From contig CP051228.1 in assembly GCA_017792345.1 (NCBI GenBank), positions 1,240,001-1,304,000 of the forward strand: a stretch of DNA of 64,000 bases, read 5' to 3'. Shown in pieces: positions 8,159 through 17,864 of this stretch. Position 1 is the stretch's first letter; every line of letters begins with the position of its first letter. The notes below the pieces were generated by a model. The model was not told the DNA's origin. It did not search any database and saw nothing but the letters and a program-made list of their open reading frames with translations. The position numbers and the translations under genes are program-made. This stretch comes from Mesoflavibacter sp. GTDB taxonomy: Bacteria; Pseudomonadota; Alphaproteobacteria; UBA8366; Aestuariispiraceae.

Positions 8159-10438
8159 ATGGACGGGGACAGCGTAAGCGCGACGGCGAACTGGGTAGGA
8201 CCGCGCAAGCTGCTGCGGCGGCTGCGTGACGTCATGGCCGGTCCGGGCGACGCCCAGGAACGCCTGGACAAGATCGCCAAGCTGATCGCCGCCGATCTGG
8301 TGGCGGAGGTCTGCTCGATCTATGTCCGCCGCGCCGGGGACGTCCTGGAACTGTTCGCCACCGAGGGCCTGAAGCCGGGCGCCGTTCACAATACCCGCCT
8401 GCGCGTCGGCGAGGGGATTGTCGGCGCCATCGCCGCCGACAGCCGCCCGATGGCCCTGGCCGAAGCCAACAAACATCCGAATTTCGCCTATCGCCCCGAA
8501 ACCGGGGAGGAAATCTATACCTCCATGATGGGCGTGCCGATCCTGCGCGGCGGCCGCATGCTGGGCGTGCTGGCGATCCAGAACCGCACGCGGCGGCATT
8601 ACACGGACGAAGAGGTGGAGACGCTGGAAACCGTCTCCATGGTCGTCGCCGAGATGGTGGTCGGCGGGGAGCTGGTCGGCGCCGCGGAACAGAACCCGGC
8701 GGACGGGATCGGCCTGAAGCCGCTGCGCCTGGAAGGCATCCGCCTGAATGGCGGCCTGGCCCTGGGCCGCGCCGTGCTGCACCGCCCGGAAATTCCGGTC
8801 GGCCGCACCGTCGCGGAAGACGCCGAGGTGGAAAAGCAGCGGCTGGAAACGGCACTGGACAGCATGCACCGGCGGCTGGACGACATGCTGGCCGCCGCCG
8901 ACGCGGAAGGACCCGGCGACCATATCGATATCCTGAAGACCTATCGCATGTTCGCGAAGGACAAGGGCTGGATCCGCCGCATCGTCGAGAACATCGATAA
9001 CGGTCTGACCGCCGAGGGTGCCGTCGTGCGCGTCCAGGACGATACCCGCGCGCGGATGAAAAAGGTCGACGACGCCTATCTGCGCGAACGCCTGCTGGAC
9101 CTGGAAGACCTGGCCTTCCGGCTGTTGCAGCACCTGTCCGGCGAAACCGGCGCGGGCAAGAACCTGCCCGAGGACACGATCCTGATCGCCCGCAATCTGG
9201 GCCCGGCGGATCTGCTGGATTACGATCGGGCGCATTTGCGCGCGCTGATCCTGGAGGAAGGATCCAGCACGTCCCACGTCGCCATCGTCGCCAAGGCCCT
9301 GCAGATCCCCGTGGTCGGGCGTGTGAAGAACGTCCTGGACCGGGTCGAGCCGATGGATTCCATCCTGGTCGATGGCGGCAATGCGCTGTGCTACATCCGG
9401 CCGGGCGACGAGGTCCTGTCGGCGTTCCAGACGTCGATGCGCCTGTTCGAGGAAAAGCGCGCGGCCTATCTGGCGGCGAAGGATCTGCCCTCGGTCACCC
9501 GCGACGGCGTCGACATCACGCTGATGATGAATGCCGGCCTTTTGATCGACATGGTCCATCTGCATGCGACCGGCGCGGCGGGGATCGGGCTGTACCGGAC
9601 CGAAGTGCCCTTCATGGTGCGGTCCGACTTTCCCGATACGCCGACCCAGGCCGATCTGTACCGCAAGATCATCGATCAGGCCGAAGGCAAGCCGATCACC
9701 TTCCGCACACTGGATATCGGCGGCGACAAGGTCCTGCCCTATTTCCAGGAGGCGCAGGAGGAAAACCCCGCCATGGGCTGGCGCGCGATCCGTATCGCCA
9801 TCGACCGGCCGGGGCTGCTGCGCGGTCAGCTGCGCGCCCTGATCCAGGCCAGCAGCGGGCGACCCCTGCGGGTCATGTTCCCGATGATCGCCAATACCGA
9901 CGAATTCGTTCAGGCCCGCGCCATGCTGGACAAGGAACTGGGTCGCGCCGCCCAGCGCGGCATGACCCTGCCGGAGCGGATCGAAATCGGCGCGATGCTG
10001 GAAGTGCCGTCGCTGATCTATCAGCTGGACACGCTGGGACCGAAGGCGGATTTCGTGTCGATCGGCAGCAACGATCTGTTGCAGTTCCTGTTCGCCAGCG
10101 ACCGGGGCAATCCGCGCCTGGACGGACGGTACGACAGCCTGTCCGCGCCGGTCCTGAACGTCATCCGGGACATCGTCCGCCGGTCCGAAGCGGCGGGTCT
10201 GGAACTGTCTGTCTGTGGCGAAATGGCGGGCAATCCGCTGGACGCGCTGGCCCTGATCGGACTGGGCGTACGGCGCCTGTCGATGTCGCCCGCCAATATC
10301 GGCCCGGTGCGCGACGCCGTGCGCGGGGCGGATACCCAGCGCCTGGCCGATTTCACCGAAACCCTGACCCGCCGGACCGATCGGTCGCTGCGTCAGGCCA
10401 TGGCGGATTTCGCCCGCGACCACGGCATCCCGGTTTAA
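8159..10438 (+). CDS. ptsP: phosphoenolpyruvate-protein phosphotransferase, nitrogen PTS enzyme I
   Basis: PtsP (EI-Ntr) takes phosphate from phosphoenolpyruvate and passes it to NPr, feeding the regulatory nitrogen PTS. The protein has 759 residues. A GAF domain fills about residues 30-170, the sensory module that separates it from sugar-type enzyme I. The phosphohistidine domain has SSTSHVAIVAK with His373. The C-terminal PEP-binding barrel has SIGSNDLLQF and the catalytic cysteine in CGEMAGNP (about Cys686). In Escherichia coli the GAF domain responds to glutamine and 2-oxoglutarate. I see no good ribosome site at this ATG, but conserved sequence begins close behind it. Confidence 0.95.
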   Translation: MDGDSVSATANWVGPRKLLRRLRDVMAGPGDAQERLDKIAKLIAADLVAEVCSIYVRRAGDVLELFATEGLKPGAVHNTRLRVGEGIVGAIAADSRPMALAEANKHPNFAYRPETGEEIYTSMMGVPILRGGRMLGVLAIQNRTRRHYTDEEVETLETVSMVVAEMVVGGELVGAAEQNPADGIGLKPLRLEGIRLNGGLALGRAVLHRPEIPVGRTVAEDAEVEKQRLETALDSMHRRLDDMLAAADAEGPGDHIDILKTYRMFAKDKGWIRRIVENIDNGLTAEGAVVRVQDDTRARMKKVDDAYLRERLLDLEDLAFRLLQHLSGETGAGKNLPEDTILIARNLGPADLLDYDRAHLRALILEEGSSTSHVAIVAKALQIPVVGRVKNVLDRVEPMDSILVDGGNALCYIRPGDEVLSAFQTSMRLFEEKRAAYLAAKDLPSVTRDGVDITLMMNAGLLIDMVHLHATGAAGIGLYRTEVPFMVRSDFPDTPTQADLYRKIIDQAEGKPITFRTLDIGGDKVLPYFQEAQEENPAMGWRAIRIAIDRPGLLRGQLRALIQASSGRPLRVMFPMIANTDEFVQARAMLDKELGRAAQRGMTLPERIEIGAMLEVPSLIYQLDTLGPKADFVSIGSNDLLQFLFASDRGNPRLDGRYDSLSAPVLNVIRDIVRRSEAAGLELSVCGEMAGNPLDALALIGLGVRRLSMSPANIGPVRDAVRGADTQRLADFTETLTRRTDRSLRQAMADFARDHGIPV

Positions 10439-10474
10439 GAGAATATATCCCGACAAAAAGTGCGGGAAGTGGCT

Positions 10475-10503
10475 TTGCAATACGCCGCGAACCACGCCAT
10501 ACT
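10475..10503 (+). promoter_or_regulatory. sigma-70 type promoter for the rodZ-like gene
   Basis: TTGCAA (10475-10480) and CATACT (10498-10503) are separated by 17 bases. It lies in the gap after ptsP, about 80 bases before the rodZ-like start. Confidence 0.5.
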
Positions 10504-10582
10504 GCGGGCGAATCTGGGCTTTCCGCACCGGTGCGGATGTTGAGCTGATGCCGTCGCCGGTGCATTACCAAGGTTGAGGCAC

Positions 10583-12076
10583 ATGAGAGCGTCTGCGCAA
10601 CCGCAGCAGCATCCACGGCTTGTTTCCGATTCCGAACGGCCCGGTGCCGGTGTCGGTGCGATCCTGCGCGGGGCCAGACTGGCCCGGGACGAGGAGCTGC
10701 GGGAAGTCGCCTCGGCCCTGCGCATCCGCCTGCCCTATCTGGAAGCGATCGAGGACGGCCGGGTCGAAGACCTGCCCGGTGTCACCTATGGGATCGGCTT
10801 CGTGCGCGCCTATGCCGAATATCTCGGCCTCGACGCAGCGGATATTGTTTCGCGCTTCAAGCTGGAGGCGCGCGGCATCGACCGGCGCACCCAACTGCAT
10901 TTCCCGGAACCGCTGCCCGGCAACCGCGTGCCCGGCGGGGCGCTGCTGTTGCTGGTGCTGATCATGGCCGGCGCGGTCTATGGCGGCTGGCTCTACACCT
11001 CTTCACAGAACATGACCTTCACCGAAGCGGTCGAGGCCCTGCCGGAGCGCTTCCTGGCCCTGCTGGAAGACGGCGAACCGGTGACGGCCACCGCGACGGA
11101 AGACGCCGCGCAGACGGGCTCTGAACAGGCCGCCCCAGCCGAAACGGAGACGACGGCCATGGCGCCCGCCGAGGGGACCGCCGCCGATCCGGCCGAACCG
11201 GTCCTGGACCAGATTCCGCCGCCCGCGACCGCCGTCGACACCGCCGCCCCGATCCAGACGCCGGAACCGGCCGCGACGGGCGAGGTCAGCGCACCGGAAA
11301 CCGAGGCCGCCGATACGGTACAGTTGACGTCGCAAACGGTTGCCGACCAGGCCGTTTCGGACCCGGCAACAACCCCGGCCGAGGCCGAAGCAGCGCCCGT
11401 GCCCGAGCAGGCCACCCCGCAAACCGCCGAACCTGTCGCCGCAGCGGCACCGCAGCCGGCGACGGATCAACCCGCCGAACCGGCCAGCGAACCGGCCACC
11501 CAACCGGCTGCCGACCCGACGGGCGGCGCGGCGGCGGATACTGAAATTTCTCCGCCTTCTCCTCCCCCTGCCCCGGCCCCGGTCGTCGAGTCAGCGCAAC
11601 CGCGGCCCGAACCAGCGCCGCAGCCCGCGGCCCCGGCACCGCTTCAAACGGCCACCATTGAGACACAGCCACAGCCGGAACCCGCGGCGCCGCCGTCGAT
11701 CGTGACGGAAGAATTGGCCGCGCCGGCGCTGCCGGCCGAGGAGGAAACCGCCGCCGTGCCGCAATCGGACACGGCAACGGCATCCGCCGGCGACGCCGCC
11801 ACAACCTCACCGGCCGCGAGCGGGCCGCGCATCATCATTCAGGCGACCAACGAATCCTGGATCCAGGTGGTCGACGCCAATGGCACCGTGCTGATCGAAA
11901 AGCTGATGCTGATGGGTGAAATCTACCGCGTGCCGAACCGCGACGGGCTGAAACTGAATACCGGCAATGCCGGGGCGCTGAAGCTGATCGTCAACGGCAC
12001 CTTGATCCCGCCGTTGAGCACCCAGCCAGAAGTGATGCGCAATATCGACCTGTCACCGCAGGCGCTGACGCAGTAA
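10583..12076 (+). CDS. RodZ-like cytoskeletal/HTH membrane protein
   Basis: RodZ links the MreB filament to the peptidoglycan elongation machine. The predicted protein (497 residues from the ATG at 10583; a TTG nine bases earlier is possible) has the RodZ order. A Cro-like helix-turn-helix domain lies at about residues 24-97 (LRIRLPYLEAIEDGR, GFVRAYAEYLGL). One membrane helix spans about 118-138. A Pro/Ala/Glu/Thr-rich periplasmic linker covers about 155-410, followed by a C-terminal beta domain of the DUF4115 type (IIIQATNESWIQVVDANG). The linker is unusually long, which is why the region gives long false frames on the other strand. It precedes ispG, as rodZ often does. Confidence 0.85.
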   Translation: MRASAQPQQHPRLVSDSERPGAGVGAILRGARLARDEELREVASALRIRLPYLEAIEDGRVEDLPGVTYGIGFVRAYAEYLGLDAADIVSRFKLEARGIDRRTQLHFPEPLPGNRVPGGALLLLVLIMAGAVYGGWLYTSSQNMTFTEAVEALPERFLALLEDGEPVTATATEDAAQTGSEQAAPAETETTAMAPAEGTAADPAEPVLDQIPPPATAVDTAAPIQTPEPAATGEVSAPETEAADTVQLTSQTVADQAVSDPATTPAEAEAAPVPEQATPQTAEPVAAAAPQPATDQPAEPASEPATQPAADPTGGAAADTEISPPSPPPAPAPVVESAQPRPEPAPQPAAPAPLQTATIETQPQPEPAAPPSIVTEELAAPALPAEEETAAVPQSDTATASAGDAATTSPAASGPRIIIQATNESWIQVVDANGTVLIEKLMLMGEIYRVPNRDGLKLNTGNAGALKLIVNGTLIPPLSTQPEVMRNIDLSPQALTQ

Positions 12077-12113
12077 CCTGCGCGCCTGGTCGTGCCGGGT
12101 GTGACAAGACGCC

Positions 12114-12143
12114 TTGGATCCCTTTTGCCTAGGCCTTGATAAT
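12114..12143 (+). promoter_or_regulatory. possible promoter for ispG-hisS
   Basis: TTGGAT (12114-12119) and GATAAT (12138-12143) are 18 bases apart, about 60 bases before ispG. The spacer contains the palindrome GCCTAGGC. Confidence 0.4.
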
Positions 12144-12199
12144 TCCGGCCCGCGCGCGCATTTTCTGGCCATCGACACCGGACGGACGAGACTGCCGAA

Positions 12200-13330
12200 A
12201 TGAGCGTCAGGCCCTATCGCGAGATTCACCGCCGTCAGGCGAAGAAGATCATGGTCGGCGACGTGGCCGTGGGCGGCGACGCCCCCATCACCGTCCAGAC
12301 CATGACCAACACCCTGACCGCGGATGTCGAGGCGACCATCGCCCAGATCCGGCGCTGCGAAGTGGCCGGGGCTGATATCGTGCGCGTGTCCTGCCCCGAC
12401 GAGGAATCGACGGCGGCGCTGGCGAAGATCATCCCGGAAGTCACGGTCCCGATCGTCGCGGACATCCATTTCCACTATAAGCGCGCGATCGAGGCGGCGG
12501 AGGCGGGCGCGGCCTGCCTGCGCATCAATCCGGGCAATATCGGGTCGGCGGCGCGGGTCAAGGAAGTGGTCCAGGCGGCGAAGGACCATGGCTGTTCCAT
12601 GCGGATCGGCGTCAATGCCGGGTCGCTGGAGAAGCACCTTCTGGAACGCTATGGCGAACCCTGCCCGGAAGCCATGGTCGAAAGCGCCCTGGAACATGCC
12701 CGCATCCTGGAAGACAACGACTTCACCGAATTCAAGATCAGCGTGAAGGCGTCCGACGTCTTCCTGGCCGTCGCCGCCTATCATGGCCTGGCCGAGGCCT
12801 GCGACTACCCGCTGCATCTGGGTATCACCGAGGCGGGCGGTTTGCGCTCCGGGACGATCAAATCCTCCATCGGCATGGGCCAGTTGCTGTGGGCCGGGAT
12901 CGGCGACACGATCCGGGTCAGCCTGTCCGCCGAGCCGGAGGAAGAGGTCAAGGTCGGCTTCGACATGTTGAAGGCGCTGAATCTGCGCCATCGCGGGGTC
13001 AACGTCATTTCCTGCCCGTCCTGCGCGCGTCAGCAGTTCGACGTGATCGAAACCGTGAAAGTCCTGGAAGAACGCCTGGCCCATATCACCACGCCGATGA
13101 CGGTCAGCGTGATCGGCTGTGTCGTGAACGGCCCGGGCGAGGCGCGCGAAACCGATATCGGCTTCACCGGCGGCGGTAAGGGGACCCATCAGGTCTATAT
13201 CGCCGGTCAGCCGCATCACCGCCTGAAAGACCAGTCCATCGTCGACCATCTGGTCGGACTGGTCGAACAGAAGGCAGCCGAGATCGAGGCGGAGAAAGCC
13301 GCCGACAGCCCGGCCGCCGCCGCAGAGTAG
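12200..13330 (+). CDS. ispG: 4-hydroxy-3-methylbut-2-enyl diphosphate synthase
   Basis: IspG (GcpE) is the iron-sulfur enzyme that reduces methylerythritol cyclodiphosphate to HMBPP in the non-mevalonate isoprenoid pathway. The 4Fe-4S ligands are Cys272 and Cys275 (CPSC), Cys307 (GCVVNGPGE) and Glu314, at the same spacing as in Escherichia coli. The TIM barrel occupies the first 250 residues ([27 protein letters not shown]). At 376 residues it is the normal bacterial form without the plant insert. hisS follows after 46 bases and is probably co-transcribed. Confidence 0.96.
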   Translation: MSVRPYREIHRRQAKKIMVGDVAVGGDAPITVQTMTNTLTADVEATIAQIRRCEVAGADIVRVSCPDEESTAALAKIIPEVTVPIVADIHFHYKRAIEAAEAGAACLRINPGNIGSAARVKEVVQAAKDHGCSMRIGVNAGSLEKHLLERYGEPCPEAMVESALEHARILEDNDFTEFKISVKASDVFLAVAAYHGLAEACDYPLHLGITEAGGLRSGTIKSSIGMGQLLWAGIGDTIRVSLSAEPEEEVKVGFDMLKALNLRHRGVNVISCPSCARQQFDVIETVKVLEERLAHITTPMTVSVIGCVVNGPGEARETDIGFTGGGKGTHQVYIAGQPHHRLKDQSIVDHLVGLVEQKAAEIEAEKAADSPAAAAE

Positions 13331-13376
13331 CGTCCCGACAATTCGATATTAACACCACGCCGAGGAGCCCCTTCTC

Positions 13377-14621
13377 ATGGCAGAGCTTCAGCCTGTTCGC
13401 GGTACCCACGACCTTCTGCCCGACGATATGCGCGCCCATCGCCATGTCAGCGACCGGGCCCGCGACGTGGCCGCGACCCATGGCTTCGACGAGGTGGCGA
13501 CCCCGATCTTCGAATTCACCAATGTCTTCGCGCGCACCCTGGGCGATACGTCCGATGTGGTGACGAAGGAGATGTATACCTTCGAGGACAAGGGCGGCGA
13601 CATGCTGACCCTGCGGCCGGAAAACACGGCGGGCGTCTGCCGCGCCTTCATCTCCAACGGCCTGGCCCAGCACGCGCCCGTGAAATTCTTCTACAGCGGC
13701 CCGATGTTCCGCCACGAGCGCCCGCAGAAGGGCCGGATGCGCCAGTTCCACCAGATCGGCGTCGAACTGATCGGCGCGCCGCAGCCGCTGGCCGATGTCG
13801 AGGTCATCGCCTGCGGCCGTGCGATCCTGGAAGCCCTGGGCATCGCCGACAACACGGTGCTGGAACTGAATACGCTGGGCGATACCGACAGCCGTCAGGC
13901 CTATCGCGCCGCGCTGGTCGAGTATTTTTCCGGTCACGCCGATAAGCTGTCGCAGGAGTCCAAGGACCGGCTGGAACGCAATCCGCTGCGTATCCTGGAT
14001 TCCAAGGACGAGGGTGATCGCAAGCTGGTCGCCGACGCACCGGTCTTCTCCGACTATCTGAACCCGGAAAGCGTCGATTTCTTCGGCACGGTGAAGGAAG
14101 GTCTGGACGCACTGGGCATCGCCTACCGCCTGAACACGCGGCTGGTGCGCGGATTGGACTATTACTGCCACACCGCCTTCGAATTCACGACCGAGATGCT
14201 GGGCGCGCAAGGCACGGTCATGGCGGGCGGACGCTATGACGGGCTGATCGAGCAATTGGGCGGGCCGTCGACGCCGGGCGTCGGCTGGGCAGCGGGGATC
14301 GAGCGCCTGTCCATGCTGGTCGGCGAACAGGCCCCGGCGGCCGACCGTCCCGTGGTCGTCGTGCCGATGGGCGACGCCGCCGAACGTCAGGCGCTGGTCA
14401 GTGCCAAGGTCCTGCGCGACGCGGGTATCCGCGCCGAATACGCGTTCTCCGGCAATATGAAGAAGCGCATGAAGCACGCCAACAAGGTCAATGCCTGGGC
14501 GGCCCTGATCCTGGGCGACGATGAACTGGCACGCGGCGTGGCGCAGTTGAAGACGCTGGATGACGGCGAACAGCGCGAAGTGCCGCTGGACGATCTGGCC
14601 GCCGCCTGCCACCGGGGGTGA
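13377..14621 (+). CDS. hisS: histidine-tRNA ligase
   Basis: HisRS charges tRNA-His. Class II motifs are visible: motif 1 region [20 protein letters not shown], motif 2 [20 protein letters not shown] (about residues 110-130) and the HisRS-specific [13 protein letters not shown] (about 257-269). GWAAGIERL serves as motif 3. The C-terminal anticodon-binding domain begins near residue 320. GAGGAGCCCC upstream of the ATG at 13377 supports the start. The 414-residue length is standard. The hemA start codon lies three bases after the stop. Confidence 0.95.
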   Translation: MAELQPVRGTHDLLPDDMRAHRHVSDRARDVAATHGFDEVATPIFEFTNVFARTLGDTSDVVTKEMYTFEDKGGDMLTLRPENTAGVCRAFISNGLAQHAPVKFFYSGPMFRHERPQKGRMRQFHQIGVELIGAPQPLADVEVIACGRAILEALGIADNTVLELNTLGDTDSRQAYRAALVEYFSGHADKLSQESKDRLERNPLRILDSKDEGDRKLVADAPVFSDYLNPESVDFFGTVKEGLDALGIAYRLNTRLVRGLDYYCHTAFEFTTEMLGAQGTVMAGGRYDGLIEQLGGPSTPGVGWAAGIERLSMLVGEQAPAADRPVVVVPMGDAAERQALVSAKVLRDAGIRAEYAFSGNMKKRMKHANKVNAWAALILGDDELARGVAQLKTLDDGEQREVPLDDLAAACHRG

Positions 14622-14624
14622 GGA

Positions 14625-15929
14625 TTGACGGGAGACGCCGACCATAGCGCCGCCGCGCCTCCCGACCGGCCCTTCGCGGTCGGTGTCAGCTTCCGGACGG
14701 CGGATTCGCGGATTCGCGACCGCCTGTTCATCGAACCGAAGGCCCTGCCGGACCTGCTGTGCCGGGCGCGGGAGGGCGGCGCATCGGCGTTGATGGCGCT
14801 GTCGACCTGCGACCGGGTGGAGATCGTCGGCGCCGACCCGGAGCCGGAAGTGGCCTGCCGCGCGGCCGAGGCGATCCTGAAGGACCGGTTGGAGGGATCG
14901 GCGCCCGCCGGAATCTTCTACCGCCATTACGACATGGACGCGGTCCGTCACGTCTTCCGCATCGCCTGCGCCCTGGACAGCCAGATGGTCGGCGAATCGC
15001 AGATCCTGGGGCAGTTCAAGGAGGCGGTTCAGGCCGCGGCCGATGCCGGCATGGTGACGGGAGAACTCGACCGCCTGGCGCAGGCGGCGCTGGCCCTTGC
15101 GAAACGGGTGCGCAGTACCACCCGGATCGGTGAGGGCGCGGTCTCCGCCGCCGCCGCCGCCGTGAAGGTCGCGCAGGATCTGCACGGCGATATCCCCCGA
15201 TGCCGGGCGCTGCTGGTCGGCCTGGGCGAGACGGGATGGCTGATCGCCGAACAGTTCCAGCGTGCCGGGATCGGCGTCCTGAACCTGACCGGCCCGTCGC
15301 GCCGGACGGAGCGGGAGGCCGCCCGGCGGCACCTGTCCTTCCGGCCCTTCGACACCCTGGCCGAGGCGTTGGCGGTATCGGACATCGTCATCACTGCCGC
15401 CGGACAGGGCCGATATCTCATCGACCGGGCCGCTGCGGCCGCCGCCCTGGACCTGCGACGGTCGCGGCCGATCCTGTTCGTCGATGCCGGCATCCCGTCG
15501 GATATCGACCCGGCCGTGGACTCCCTGTCCGATGCCTTCCTGTATACGCTGCAGGATATCGAGCGCCTGGCCGAGAAGGGCCAGTTGGACCGCAAGGCCG
15601 AAGCCCGCGAGGCCGAGGCGATGGTCGACGCCGCCCTGTCAGACTGGCGCCGCGCCCAGGCGGAGCGGGAAGGCGTGCCGGGCCTGGTCGCCCTGCGCGA
15701 TCATTTCGACCGGCTGCGCGACGAAGTTCTGAGTCGCCATCCCAATGCCGGGCCGGAAGAGGCGACGCGTCTTCTGGTCAACCGGTTGCTGCATGAGCCG
15801 AGCGAGCGCCTGCGGCGGATTGCGGGCGACGGCGGCGCGGCGGATCTGCGCGATACGATCACGGTGAACCGGGTGCTGGAGCGCCTGTTCGATTTGAAAG
15901 TTCAAGATGAGGACAAAGGCCGGGAATGA
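14625..15929 (+). CDS. hemA: glutamyl-tRNA reductase
   Basis: HemA reduces glutamyl-tRNA to glutamate-1-semialdehyde, the entry to tetrapyrroles by the C5 route. Most Alphaproteobacteria use 5-aminolevulinate synthase instead, so a reductase here is typical of the Rhodospirillales side of the class. The apparent start is a TTG at 14625, three bases after his[13 protein letters not shown] holds the catalytic Cys62; the usual STCNR reads [20 protein letters not shown] is the tRNA/glutamate-binding signature, and [11 protein letters not shown] the NADPH-binding loop. The stop overlaps the prfA start (ATGA). Confidence 0.9.
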   Translation: MTGDADHSAAAPPDRPFAVGVSFRTADSRIRDRLFIEPKALPDLLCRAREGGASALMALSTCDRVEIVGADPEPEVACRAAEAILKDRLEGSAPAGIFYRHYDMDAVRHVFRIACALDSQMVGESQILGQFKEAVQAAADAGMVTGELDRLAQAALALAKRVRSTTRIGEGAVSAAAAAVKVAQDLHGDIPRCRALLVGLGETGWLIAEQFQRAGIGVLNLTGPSRRTEREAARRHLSFRPFDTLAEALAVSDIVITAAGQGRYLIDRAAAAAALDLRRSRPILFVDAGIPSDIDPAVDSLSDAFLYTLQDIERLAEKGQLDRKAEAREAEAMVDAALSDWRRAQAEREGVPGLVALRDHFDRLRDEVLSRHPNAGPEEATRLLVNRLLHEPSERLRRIAGDGGAADLRDTITVNRVLERLFDLKVQDEDKGRE

Positions 15930-17008
15930 GCTGGACCGATAACATAGACCGGGTGATGCACCGGCACCGGGAATTGTCCGACCGCATGGCGGGCGGCGGG
16001 CTGGACGCGTCCGAATTCCAATCCGTATCGATGGAATATGCCGAACTGTCCCCGGTCGTGGAGAAGGCCCAGGCCTTCCGTGACGCCAGCGCCGAACGCG
16101 ACGATCTGGCCGCCATGGCCGAGGATACGTCCAACGACCGCGAAATGCGCGACCTGGCCCGGGAGGAACTGGCGGCACTTGACGAGAGGCTGCCGGAACT
16201 GGAGCAGGAACTGAAACTGCTGCTACTGCCCAAGGACGAGGCCGACCGGCGCAGCTGCATCCTGGAAATCCGCGCCGGGACCGGCGGCGACGAGGCGGCG
16301 CTGTTCGCGGGCGACCTTCTGCGCATGTATCAGCGCTATTGCGGTCTACGCGGCTGGCAGTTCGAGGTGCTGGAAGCGTCCGAGACGGAAATCGGCGGGT
16401 TCAGCCAGGTCACCGCCTCCATCACCGGGAACGGCGCCTATGGCCGGCTGAAATTCGAATCCGGCACGCACCGGGTCCAGCGCGTGCCGGAGACCGAGAG
16501 CGGCGGGCGCATTCATACCTCCGCCGCGACCGTCGCCGTTCTGCCGGAAGCGGAAGAGGTCGATGTTCAGATCAACGAGGCCGATCTGCGGGTCGACACC
16601 TACCGGTCCCAGGGTGCCGGCGGACAGCACGTCAACACGACGGACAGCGCCATCCGCATCACCCATATCCCGACCAATACCGTCGTCACCTGTCAGGACG
16701 AGAAGTCGCAGCACAAGAACCGCGCCAAGGCGATGAAGGTCCTGATGGCGAAGCTCTATGACATGGAGCGTGAACGGATGGACAGCGCCCGCGCCGCCGA
16801 CCGCAAATCCATGGTCGGCACGGGCGACCGGTCGGGCCGCATCCGCACCTATAATTTCCCGCAAGGCCGGGTCACCGACCACCGCATCAACATGACACTT
16901 TACAAGCTGGACCGGATGATGATCGGCGAGGCGGTGGACGAAATCCTCGACGCGCTGATCCTGGAAGACCAGACGGCACAATTGGCCGAACTGGGAGAGG
17001 CCGGGTGA
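15926..17008 (+). CDS. prfA: peptide chain release factor 1
   Basis: RF1 terminates translation at UAA and UAG. The GGQ motif sits at residues 232-234 (GAGGQHVN), the site that PrmC methylates. The stop-codon recognition tripeptide P-x-T is PET at 188-190, which marks RF1 rather than RF2. The start overlaps the hemA stop and the stop overlaps the prmC start, both by four bases, so the three genes are translationally coupled. At 360 residues the length is standard. Confidence 0.97.
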   Translation: MSWTDNIDRVMHRHRELSDRMAGGGLDASEFQSVSMEYAELSPVVEKAQAFRDASAERDDLAAMAEDTSNDREMRDLAREELAALDERLPELEQELKLLLLPKDEADRRSCILEIRAGTGGDEAALFAGDLLRMYQRYCGLRGWQFEVLEASETEIGGFSQVTASITGNGAYGRLKFESGTHRVQRVPETESGGRIHTSAATVAVLPEAEEVDVQINEADLRVDTYRSQGAGGQHVNTTDSAIRITHIPTNTVVTCQDEKSQHKNRAKAMKVLMAKLYDMERERMDSARAADRKSMVGTGDRSGRIRTYNFPQGRVTDHRINMTLYKLDRMMIGEAVDEILDALILEDQTAQLAELGEAG

Positions 17009-17850
17009 GCGAGACCGTCGGCGCCGCCCTGCGCGCCGCCGCCGACGCGCTGAACGCGGCCGGCATTCCCGGTGCGGTATGGGAGGCGCGCCATCTTCTG
17101 GCCGACCTGACCGGGCTGACGCCGACCCAGATGCTGACCGATCCCGATCGGCCGCTGGACCGGGCCGCGACCTACCGCGCCTGGATCGAAAGACGCGCCG
17201 CCGGGGAACCGTCCAGCCGGATTACCGGCTTCCGGGATTTTCGCGGCCTGTCCTTCCGGGTGACGGCGGAAACGCTGGATCCCAGAATCGACAGCGAGGT
17301 CCTGGTCGATACGGTTCTGGCGCAATGCGGCGACGGCCCCGCCCGGATCGCCGATCTGGGCACCGGGACCGGCTGCCTGCTGCTGACACTGTTGACGGAA
17401 CGGCCGGCCTGGCGCGGCATCGGCGTGGACCTGTCCTTCGGCGCGGCACGCACGGCGCGGGAGAATGCGGAGCGGCTGGCCCTGGCCGGACGCGCCGTCC
17501 TGTTGCGGGGAAGCTGGTCCCACGCCATCGCCGATGCGTCCCTCGATATCCTGATTTCCAATCCGCCCTATATCCTCCGCGCGGTCCTGCCCGGTCTCGA
17601 CGCCGCCGTGCGCGATTACGATCCGGCGCTTGCGCTCGACGGCGGCGCGGACGGTCTCGACGCCTATCGCGCCATCGCCGGGGATGCCCCGCGCGTGCTC
17701 AAACCGGGCGGGCGGCTGTTCCTGGAAATCGGCTGGGATCAGGGACAATCTGTCCCGGCGCTCCTGGCCGCACAGGGCTTCCGGGACATCGCCGTGACGC
17801 AGGACGATGGCGGGCGGGACCGGGTCGTTTCGGCCACCGCCCCGCGCTGA
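17005..17850 (+). CDS. prmC: release factor glutamine methyltransferase
   Basis: PrmC methylates the GGQ glutamine of RF1 and RF2. The start is the GTG at 17005, overlapping the prfA stop as GTGA. The N-terminal helical domain covers about residues 1-80. [15 protein letters not shown] is SAM motif I and ISNPPYI carries the catalytic NPPY. The usual PRPDTE before motif I reads PRIDSE. The length of 281 residues is typical. The lldD gene converges on it with 14 bases between. Confidence 0.95.
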   Translation: MSETVGAALRAAADALNAAGIPGAVWEARHLLADLTGLTPTQMLTDPDRPLDRAATYRAWIERRAAGEPSSRITGFRDFRGLSFRVTAETLDPRIDSEVLVDTVLAQCGDGPARIADLGTGTGCLLLTLLTERPAWRGIGVDLSFGAARTARENAERLALAGRAVLLRGSWSHAIADASLDILISNPPYILRAVLPGLDAAVRDYDPALALDGGADGLDAYRAIAGDAPRVLKPGGRLFLEIGWDQGQSVPALLAAQGFRDIAVTQDDGGRDRVVSATAPR

Positions 17851-17864
17851 CCTGCAACAGGTCT

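Noticed and set aside
8105-10528. Minus-strand open frame of 807 codons opposite ptsP
   Set aside because: It mirrors the third-base GC bias of ptsP, is rich in Arg, Gln, Asp and His and has no domain. ptsP on the plus strand is a clear full-length family member.
13164-15332. Minus-strand open frame of 722 codons opposite hisS and hemA
   Set aside because: It covers parts of three real genes, has shadow composition and no recognisable domain.
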